Shown here: one piece after another, positions 1 to 5,073 of the stretch | Position numbering within the stretch: position 1 is the first letter of the stretch | Layout of the letters: each line of letters opens with the position of its first letter | NCBI GenBank assembly: GCA_026983935.1 | Contig: JALSTC010000804.1 | Span: forward strand, 1 to 6,521 | Origin: Ardenticatenia bacterium | Lineage (GTDB): Bacteria > Chloroflexota > Anaerolineae > Aggregatilineales > Ch27 | Reading direction: 5' to 3' | DNA: 6,521 nt | Position numbers and translations under genes: made by a program | The notes under the pieces: generated by a model | Databases searched by the model: none | What the model was told of the DNA's origin: nothing | Seen by the model: the letters and a program-made list of their open reading frames with translations, nothing else

Positions 1-1632
<1,632 letters not shown>

Positions 1633-1663
1633 TATTGTCCTCTGCTGTGATTCCTGGTTTGTA

Positions 1664-1692
1664 GCATCCGGCAGGATCAGACTGCCGGATGC
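1664..1692 (-). promoter_or_regulatory. Perfect 11-bp hairpin in the thrS leader
   Basis: GCATCCGGCAG (1664-1674) and CTGCCGGATGC (1682-1692) are exact reverse complements around a 7-base loop. The hairpin ends 31 bases before the thrS ATG and leaves the AGAGGA Shine-Dalgarno sequence single-stranded. No U-tract follows on either strand, so it is not an intrinsic terminator. It may stabilise or mark processing of the thrS mRNA. A TATACT hexamer on the minus strand (1708-1703) could be the -10 of an internal thrS promoter that would place this hairpin at the mRNA 5' end, but no -35 box is seen. Confidence 0.6.
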
Positions 1693-1752
1693 GTCAGATT
1701 GCAGTATATGTTGGTGAGTCTGTGCGGTGGGGCAAAGACATCCTGCGCGTTG

Positions 1753-1807
1753 CCCTGCCACTTGATAGCACGTCCGGTGGCCTCACGGCTGCTCCGGCAT
1801 GGCAGGG
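1753..1807 (-). promoter_or_regulatory. Extended nested hairpin in the thrS leader
   Basis: CCCTGCCA (1753-1760) pairs exactly with TGGCAGGG (1800-1807). Inside it, CCGG (1774-1777) pairs with CCGG (1794-1797), and GCC (1780-1782) pairs with GGC (1787-1789). On the minus strand the innermost loop reads GTGA, a GNRA-type tetraloop. It lies just after the Thr-rich mini-ORF and before thrS, where an attenuator or mRNA-stability element would sit. The fold is read by eye and has not been energy-minimised. Confidence 0.4.
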
Positions 1808-1824
1808 ACCCTCGCAGGGGGCCT

Positions 1825-1878
1825 TTACCGGGGGCTTATGCCTGGCCTGATCGTAGTACCGGTATCATCATCGGTCAT
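1825..1878 (-). CDS. Possible Thr-rich leader peptide, 17 residues
   Basis: A mini-ORF starts 12 bases after the stop of the 119-residue gene. It has an AAGGA Shine-Dalgarno sequence 8-9 bases before the ATG (1878-1876) and stops with TAA (1827-1825). It reads MTDDDTGTTIRPGISPR, so 4 of its 17 residues are Thr, two of them adjacent (codons 8-9). It is followed by hairpins and then by thrS. In enteric thr operons, Thr-rich leader peptides control transcription by ribosome stalling; by analogy this could sense charged tRNA-Thr a second time. What is seen is the ORF, its ribosome-binding site and its composition. The attenuation role is inference, because no clear terminator hairpin with a U-tract follows. 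It could equally be a translated small protein or a chance ORF. Confidence 0.35.
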   Translation of the reverse strand: MTDDDTGTTIRPGISPR

Positions 1879-1890
1879 GGCGGGTTTCCT

Positions 1891-2250
1891 TTAACCGGCA
1901 GCTTTTCCGCTGAGGGCGACAAGCTGCCGCAGCTCTTCCTCTGGAACGGGCGCGAACATGCTCTCGAAGACATCCAGTGCCAGCAGGTTGTCGATCACGT
2001 CTTCGATGATATTGCGATCAAGCTGATCGACAATAACGTGTGCCGTTTCCACGGTCGTGTAACGCACGTCCGGTGTATCGGGCAGGATTTCGCTGACCTC
2101 ACGACTGTAGTCCATCTGCTCCAGCAGGTAGGGGATGGTCACAAAGCGGGCCATCCACAGTGATCCATCTTCCATCTCGGCCAGCACGTCTATGCTGCCC
2201 GCCTGTATTTCTTCGGTTTCGTCCACCCATACACGTTTGACGGTATACAT
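1891..2250 (-). CDS. Conserved-looking hypothetical protein, 119 residues, first gene after the T-box
   Basis: I do not recognise this protein. It is small, soluble and acidic, with no signal peptide, membrane segment or Cys motif. The first 50 residues look like beta strands (YTVKRVWVDE, SIDVLAEMEDGSLWMARFVTI); the rest looks helical and acidic (VIVDQLDRNIIEDVIDNLLALDVFESMF). The start ATG (2250-2248) has an AGGGGA Shine-Dalgarno sequence about 6 bases upstream, and the stop is TAA (1893-1891). The shadow ORF on the other strand has no comparable ribosome-binding site. It is the first coding region after the T-box terminator and points toward thrS 258 bases further on, so its expression should rise when tRNA-Thr is uncharged. 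That context suggests a link to threonine, tRNA-Thr or ThrRS function, perhaps an accessory factor, but nothing in the residues proves it. Confidence 0.8.
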   Translation of the reverse strand: MYTVKRVWVDETEEIQAGSIDVLAEMEDGSLWMARFVTIPYLLEQMDYSREVSEILPDTPDVRYTTVETAHVIVDQLDRNIIEDVIDNLLALDVFESMFAPVPEEELRQLVALSGKAAG

Positions 2251-2292
2251 GATATTTCCCCTGTCAACCTCTTGAAAGACTGCTTACCCCTG

Positions 2293-2580
2293 AACGCGAT
2301 GATCCGACTCTTCGGCTGCCATGTAAACAAAAAACCCCATCCCCGATTGGGGCGAGGTTTGACTGACCACGCGGTTCCACCCAACTTCACGCCGGCCTGC
2401 GCAAGCCAGCGCCTCATTGTGGCCGTTAACGGGGCCAGCCGTCCCGCCTTACCGGGCCGCAGCCGTTCGGGCGGTCGCTCTCGGGGGGTATCCGCAGCTT
2501 GTTCCACAGGTGCGCTTGCAGCCGGGGCGCACCCTCTCTGGGCGGATGGCAGCGTGCGGACATATCCCGATCATCGCGTT
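2293..2580. repeat. 12-bp inverted repeat enclosing the T-box leader
   Basis: AACGCGATGATC (2293-2304) and GATCATCGCGTT (2569-2580) are perfect reverse complements. The outer copy forms the start of T-box Stem I; the inner copy lies about 25 bases beyond the terminator U-tract on the minus-strand transcript. In readthrough RNA the two could pair and enclose the whole T-box. An 8-base direct repeat, TGCCATGT, also occurs at 2317-2324 and 2580-2587, near each arm. Confidence 0.6.
2329..2360 (-). terminator. T-box intrinsic terminator
   Basis: On the minus strand AACCTCGCCCC pairs with GGGGATGGGGTT, with one bulged A, a G-U pair and a short AATC loop, followed by six U residues (2334-2329). The CGCCCCAA part of the 5' arm is also the 3' arm of the antiterminator, so the two folds exclude each other, as expected for a transcriptional T-box. 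Confidence 0.9.
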
Positions 2581-2597
2581 GCCATGTGTGATTTACT
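2329..2597 (-). ncRNA. T-box leader, probable threonine specificity
   Basis: This transcription-attenuation riboswitch binds uncharged tRNA and allows readthrough into the downstream genes. On the minus strand the T-box sequence TGGAACCGCG is at 2379-2370. The antiterminator is explicit: TTGGG (2384-2380), bulge TGGAACC (2379-2373) and GCG (2372-2370) pair with CGC (2354-2352) and CCCAA (2351-2347). Upstream lie Stem I hallmarks: GATGATCGGGA at the base, CAGAGAG, and a 7-bp arm GGTGCGC/GCGCACC. A Stem III-like TGGCC...GGCCA carries GTTA in its loop. In the Stem I base, GATACC precedes CCCCGAG, which places ACC (2489-2487) in the specifier position and reads as threonine. The A in TGGA predicts a U73 tRNA, which fits tRNA-Thr of many Gram-positive bacteria (from memory). 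thrS downstream agrees. The specifier was placed by eye; the class itself is secure. Confidence 0.92.
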
Positions 2598-2603
2598 AGT
2601 AAG

Positions 2604-2632
2604 AGCATACGGCAAAGGGGGCATGGTGTCAA
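2604..2632 (-). promoter_or_regulatory. Sigma70-type promoter of the T-box/thrS transcript
   Basis: On the minus strand a perfect -35 TTGACA (2632-2627) is separated by 17 bases from a -10 TATGCT (2609-2604). Transcription would start near 2597, just before the T-box Stem I. The next gene on the opposite strand begins at 3003, so the promoter stands at one side of a divergent intergenic region. Confidence 0.85.
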
Positions 2633-2675
2633 GGCGTTTTTTGCGGCGAGGGGATAATTGGGTGGCGAAAAGAAG

Positions 2676-2784
2676 TGAGCAGGCCGTATCCCTTCACCGG
2701 AGAGTGAAAATCTCCGGCTGAGGAGAGTCAGGTCCGGTTTGAACCGGACTGTGAGTCCAGATTCATCTGGACTTTGTCTGCTCA
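2676..2784 (+). ncRNA. Candidate multi-branched structured RNA of unknown class
   Basis: TGAGCAG (2676-2682) pairs exactly with CTGCTCA (2778-2784) and encloses a run of hairpins. These are CCGGAGA/TCTCCGG (2697-2703 with 2711-2717, loop GTGAAAA), CTGA/TCAG (2718-2721 with 2728-2731, loop GGAGAG), GTCCGGT/ACCGGAC (2732-2738 with 2743-2749, loop TTGA) and AGTCCAGA/TCTGGACT (2754-2761 with 2766-2773, loop TTCA). Three inner stems are 7-8 bp without mismatch. The strand is uncertain because hairpins are symmetrical; plus is preferred for the A-rich loop and the downstream gene. No start promoter is evident apart from a GATAAT at 2653-2658 without a -35. It lacks the diagnostic sequences of the cobalamin, FMN, SAM, TPP, glycine and c-di-GMP riboswitches. 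It could instead be a set of protein-binding inverted repeats. Confidence 0.45.
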
Positions 2785-2845
2785 GCCCTGGAATTCATTC
2801 CGGGGCGTGTATGGCCGCCTGGCCTCCGATCCTGGATATACGCCC
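2785..2845 (+). promoter_or_regulatory. Two mutually exclusive hairpins
   Basis: Hairpin A pairs GCCCTGGAA (2785-2793) with TTCCGGGGC (2798-2806) around loop TTCA, with one G-U pair. Hairpin B pairs GGGCGTGTAT (2803-2812) with ATATACGCCC (2836-2845), also with one G-U pair, around an interior containing GGCC-GCCT-GGCC. Both need bases 2803-2806, so only one can form fully at a time. Switching pairs like this are typical of regulatory leaders; the ligand, if any, is unknown. Confidence 0.4.
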
Positions 2846-2891
2846 ATTGTAATGCATGGCCCGGTGCATTTTCTGAATTGGAGGAAACCGG

Positions 2892-2897
2892 TATACT
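2892..2897 (+). promoter_or_regulatory. Possible -10 box for the SLATT-like gene
   Basis: TATACT matches five of six positions of the sigma70 -10 consensus and lies about 105 bases before the ATG at 3003. The bases 17 upstream (2869-2874) are a poor -35 and there is no extended -10 TG. It is a weak call based on the hexamer alone. Confidence 0.35.
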
Positions 2898-2926
2898 ATT
2901 CACTGGCTGCCGTTCGTGCAGTGAAG

Positions 2927-2942
2927 CCCGCCTGCAGGCGGG
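2927..2942. repeat. 16-base perfect palindrome
   Basis: CCCGCCTG (2927-2934) and CAGGCGGG (2935-2942) form an uninterrupted perfect palindrome, which can also fold as a hairpin with a TGCA loop. It lies about 30 bases after the possible -10 box and 60 bases before the start codon, so it could be an operator or a 5' UTR hairpin. No T-run follows. Confidence 0.5.
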
Positions 2943-3002
2943 GCCGTAGTTACAACCACCATCTGTTATTCATGAGACCTGCTGCACGATCGGGAGAAAG
3001 CC

Positions 3003-4379
3003 ATGACTGCCCTGAATGTTTCCGCTGCTGTTCCAGCCGGCACCGCCGAACTCCCGGCGGCTGAAGTGACCGATCCACCGGCCAGCCAGGAAGCGATCAA
3101 CCGTGTTCTGGAATATGCCTGGCACCGCTTCAACGCCTTTGATGAACGCTCCGGCGCGCTCAAGAAGCGCTACCGGGGCATCCGCGAGTCGATCATCCTC
3201 ATCACGTGGCTGACGACGCTGCTGGCCGTGCTGGCGATTTCCAACTATGACAAAGTGCTGAACCTGCTGCTTTTCGGGCTGCCGGTGATTCTGCTCGGCT
3301 ATATTTTCCTGACCGCGCCGTATGTGGAGCGCAGGGGGAATTCGCCGCTGGACTGGGTCGGGCTGATTCTGAGCAATGTCCTCAACCGCTGGCGGCAGCT
3401 TCTGGCGATCACCGCCGTATTTGTGGGCAGTATTGCCGGGATTCTGGCGCTGGAAAACGCCGCGCCCGACCTGCGGGCCATGTTCTTCCGGCTGGCGCTG
3501 GTCATCCTGCCGCTGTTGAGCACGGGGCTGCTGGCCTTTGCTTCCCGCTTTGAATCGGGCAATGCCTGGGTCGGCTTCCGTCTGGTCGCGGAGGCGATCC
3601 GCCGGGGGATTTATGTGCAGCGCATCAAGATGGGCATGCAGCCGCTGACCCGTGACGATCTGGAGGGTATGCGCAAGCTGGTGCTTGACCAGCGCACCCG
3701 GCTTGAGAAGATGGGCATCGTCACACCGCTGTGGGGTGAGGAATACCAGCCGGGCGAGACACTGATCACCCCGGCCTATGTGGACGATCCGGCGGATGAC
3801 GGCTATTCACCGATGACCATCCACGACTACATCAACTGGCGGGCCATCCACCAGGCCAATTACTACCGGCGGCGCATCCGCACCGACTACAGCAAGACCC
3901 GCATCTTCCGGGGCTGGATTCTGTTCATCGGGGCGCTGGGGGCCTTCCTGGCGGCGGTGGAGTACGGCGAATTCGTGGCGGTCACCGTGGCGCTGATCAC
4001 CGCGCTGCAGGCCTGGTTGAGCCTGCGTGAACACGAGCAGAGCTACAACATTCACATGCGCACGCTGCTGCAGATGGAAGATCGCATCGCGGCCTATCAC
4101 ATCGGCCTCAAGAGGCTTGGCGATAAGGCGGAAAAGACCGAGGAAGATAAGCAGACCATCCTCGACTTTGTGAATTCCGTGGAAGACATCCTCGGCGAGG
4201 AGCGCTCCTTCTGGCAGGCGTCCGTCCTGCAGGGGCAGGAGGCGACCGAAGCTTCCATCGCCCAGCTTGTCAGCACGACCTCGACCGACTGGGAGCCGGA
4301 ACCTGATCTGATCGAAGAGGGCATCCCCGTTGAGGCGCTCCCGGCGACGGCGGGCGCGGATGGTGATGCCGCCGGATGA
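3003..4379 (+). CDS. Six-helix membrane protein with SLATT/DUF4231-like modules
   Basis: The 458-residue protein starts at an ATG with GGGAG 6 bases upstream. An Ala/Pro-rich N-terminal tail (1-28) is followed by hydrophobic helices at about 63-80, 84-104, 132-151, 160-180, 303-320 and 323-339. Two parts look alike: a helix pair followed by an amphipathic, charged helix, RFESGNAWVGFRLVAEAIRR (182-201) after helices 3-4, and LREHEQSYNIHMRTLLQMED (341-360) after helices 5-6. Another aromatic/basic helix precedes each module (38-60; 279-300, NWRAIHQANYYRRRIRTDYS). The end, including EERSFWQ (399-405) and an acidic Pro-rich tail, is soluble. This pattern fits SLATT/DUF4231 proteins, two-helix membrane proteins predicted to be effectors in nucleotide-triggered conflict systems. 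No SMODS cyclase, SLOG, nuclease or protease partner is visible nearby, so a defence role is only a possibility. Family assignment is by pattern and is moderate. Confidence 0.6.
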   Translation: MTALNVSAAVPAGTAELPAAEVTDPPASQEAINRVLEYAWHRFNAFDERSGALKKRYRGIRESIILITWLTTLLAVLAISNYDKVLNLLLFGLPVILLGYIFLTAPYVERRGNSPLDWVGLILSNVLNRWRQLLAITAVFVGSIAGILALENAAPDLRAMFFRLALVILPLLSTGLLAFASRFESGNAWVGFRLVAEAIRRGIYVQRIKMGMQPLTRDDLEGMRKLVLDQRTRLEKMGIVTPLWGEEYQPGETLITPAYVDDPADDGYSPMTIHDYINWRAIHQANYYRRRIRTDYSKTRIFRGWILFIGALGAFLAAVEYGEFVAVTVALITALQAWLSLREHEQSYNIHMRTLLQMEDRIAAYHIGLKRLGDKAEKTEEDKQTILDFVNSVEDILGEERSFWQASVLQGQEATEASIAQLVSTTSTDWEPEPDLIEEGIPVEALPATAGADGDAAG

Positions 4380-4399
4380 GCAGGCTGCGGTACAATAGG

Positions 4400-4415
4400 A
4401 GTGGTGCAGGGGCAG
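4400..4415 (+). repeat. Short repeat AGTGGTGCAGGGGCAG, copy 1
   Basis: The same sequence, with one extra G, recurs at 6446-6462. Both copies lie 20-25 bases after a stop codon in short gaps between plus-strand genes. The origin is unknown; chance cannot be excluded for a G-rich string. Confidence 0.4.
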
Positions 4416-4417
4416 GG

Positions 4418-4432
4418 GGCGCGTCACGCGCC
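4418..4432. repeat. 15-base palindrome upstream of arsR, candidate operator
   Basis: GGCGCGT (4418-4424) and ACGCGCC (4426-4432) are exact reverse complements around a single C. The palindrome lies in the 112-base gap between the SLATT-like gene and arsR, 60 bases before the arsR ATG. A TACAAT hexamer (4391-4396) upstream could be a -10 box but has no -35. ArsR-family proteins often bind palindromes near their own promoter, so autoregulation is plausible. No U-tract follows, so it is not an intrinsic terminator. Confidence 0.35.
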
Positions 4433-4491
4433 GCTGCTATGAATACACGCCGCTGAAACGTCATGCCCCCAGCCTGAGGGAGAGCGAACCC

Positions 4492-4854
4492 ATGCCAGAT
4501 TATGAGTCGCTGACTATCCGCTTCAAAGCCCTGGCGCACCCGGTGCGGCTGCAGATGCTGGATATGCTGCGCCGGGGAGAGACCTGTGTCTGTCACTTTG
4601 AGGCAGTGCTCGGCAAACGCCAGGCCTATGTTTCACAGCAGTTGATGGCACTGCGGGAGGCCGGTCTGGTGACGGCACGGCGGGATGGGCTGCGGGTCTA
4701 TTACCGCCTGACCGATGATGTGGCCCGCGCCGTGCTGGATGCCGCGCTGGGGCCGCTGCCGGAAGATGCCACTTTTGAGCGCCACGAATCGTGCCCCTGC
4801 CCGGTTTGTACGTCCACGATCGCACCCGACTCGATCTCCGTCAGAATTGCTTGA
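4492..4854 (+). CDS. ArsR/SmtB-family metal- or thiol-responsive repressor
   Basis: The 120-residue protein is a winged-helix dimeric DNA-binding repressor by family. FKALAHPVRLQMLDMLRRGE (11-30) is the typical N-terminal part. The recognition helix region KRQAYVSQQLMALREAGLV (42-60) and wing TARRDGLRVYYRL (61-73) follow. TCVC in residues 31-34 gives Cys32 and Cys34 at the position of the ELCVCDL metal site of ArsR and CadC-type sensors. The C-terminal tail adds CPCPVC (Cys101, 103, 106), so a metal, metalloid or thiol signal is likely, though which one cannot be told. A AGGGAGAG Shine-Dalgarno sequence precedes the ATG. No arsenic, cadmium or zinc transporter adjoins it; the next gene is the Mg2+ channel mgtE, whose promoter overlaps the arsR stop codon. 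The target may be itself, mgtE or a distant gene. Family call is secure. Confidence 0.93.
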   Translation: MPDYESLTIRFKALAHPVRLQMLDMLRRGETCVCHFEAVLGKRQAYVSQQLMALREAGLVTARRDGLRVYYRLTDDVARAVLDAALGPLPEDATFERHESCPCPVCTSTIAPDSISVRIA

Positions 4855-4879
4855 CAAATGTCCGTCGCAGGCTCAAAAT
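4851..4879 (+). promoter_or_regulatory. Probable mgtE promoter
   Basis: A perfect -35 TTGACA (4851-4856) is followed after 17 bases by CAAAAT (4874-4879), which matches four of six -10 positions. The -35 overlaps the arsR stop codon TGA (4852-4854). Transcription would start near 4886 and give mgtE a 5' leader of almost 190 bases. Confidence 0.6.
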
Positions 4880-4915
4880 ACACGGGCTTTTGCCCAGAGG
4901 GAACATAAGAGCATT

Positions 4916-4981
4916 ATGGAAGAAGGACCTGCTTCAGACAGTCGGGACCCGTTAAGTCCCGGCGCAACCTCAACTGTATAG
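4916..4981 (+). CDS. Possible mgtE leader peptide, 21 residues
   Basis: A mini-ORF runs from ATG 4916 to TAG 4979-4981 inside the mgtE leader. It begins MEEGPASDSRDP and contains three Pro, four acidic residues and an Asp-Pro pair. It covers the GTCGGGAC/GTCCCGGC hairpin, so a translating ribosome would open it. Salmonella mgtA has a short acidic, Pro-rich leader peptide (MgtL) through which Mg2+ is sensed during translation; the position and composition here are reminiscent. The ribosome-binding site is weak (AGAG four bases before the ATG), and the peptide shares no sequence with MgtL. Treat it as a hypothesis. Confidence 0.3.
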   Translation: MEEGPASDSRDPLSPGATSTV

Positions 4982-5037
4982 ACGGCCCCCGAAGGCTGTT
5001 TCCCCCCTGTCAATCTGATCGCCCGCTGAAAAAGAAA

Positions 5038-5068
5038 CGCCTCCGGGTGGCTCCCATGCCCGGAGGTG
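5038..5068 (+). promoter_or_regulatory. Hairpin that sequesters the mgtE Shine-Dalgarno sequence
   Basis: CCTCCGGG (5040-5047) pairs exactly with CCCGGAGG (5059-5066), extended by a G-U and a C-G pair to 10 bp around an 11-base loop. The GGAGG Shine-Dalgarno sequence (5062-5066), 7 bases before the ATG at 5074, is wholly inside the stem. Two in-frame alternative starts, GTG 5047 and ATG 5056, also lie within the hairpin, so 5074 is the better start. An upstream CCCGG (4958-4962) could compete for CCGGG (5043-5047), though with only 5 bp. Confidence 0.75.
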
Positions 5069-5073
5069 ATGCC

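Larger units (their letters stand above)
2641..3002. other. Non-coding divergent intergenic region
   Basis: This 362-base stretch lies between the minus-strand T-box promoter and the plus-strand SLATT-like gene. The short open frames here lack ribosome-binding sites and any coherent protein character. It contains the hairpin cluster (2676-2845), a 6-bp hairpin AATGCA/TGCATT (2851-2870), a possible -10 box (2892-2897) and a 16-base palindrome (2927-2942). Confidence 0.7.
4884..5073 (+). promoter_or_regulatory. Structured mgtE leader, possible Mg2+-responsive element
   Basis: The leader contains four hairpins: GGGC/GCCC (4884-4895, loop TTTT), GTCGGGAC/GTCCCGGC (4941-4948 with 4956-4963, one G-U pair), ACGGCC/GGCTGT (4982-4987 with 4994-4999, one G-U pair), and the Shine-Dalgarno hairpin at 5038-5068. 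The third is followed by TTTCCCCCC rather than a U-tract, so no intrinsic terminator is seen. The conserved M-box (ykoK) segments that I know are absent. Mg2+ transporter genes are commonly controlled through their leaders, so a sensing role is likely but inferred. Confidence 0.5.

Noticed and set aside
1664..1692. REP-type extragenic palindrome or intrinsic terminator
   Set aside because: The GCCGGATGC string recalls enteric REP elements, but only one copy is present in the window and there is no U-tract, so neither call is supported.
2272..2721. Plus-strand 149-codon frame across the T-box
   Set aside because: The bases are explained by the T-box RNA and promoter on the minus strand; the translation has no protein-like character.
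2676..2784. Cobalamin or FMN riboswitch
   Set aside because: GTGAAAATC resembles loop sequences in both classes, but the diagnostic GCCACTG/CCCGC boxes of cobalamin and the conserved core of FMN riboswitches are missing.
2676..2784. Group II intron remnant or tRNA-like element
   Set aside because: The hairpin with GTGAAA is reminiscent of group II introns, but no domain V, intron ends or reverse transcriptase is present. The arms do not fit tRNA lengths and there is no T-loop.
3807..4427. Minus-strand 206-codon frame opposite the SLATT-like gene
   Set aside because: It has no ribosome-binding site support and a composition typical of an antisense shadow; the plus frame has ordered membrane helices.
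4418..4432. Intrinsic terminator after the SLATT-like gene
   Set aside because: The stem is strong but no T-run follows on either strand.
4880..5073. M-box (ykoK) Mg2+ riboswitch
   Set aside because: The leader lacks the conserved GGTGAGGCTC-type segments I would expect, so it is not called as an M-box. A covariance search would settle this.
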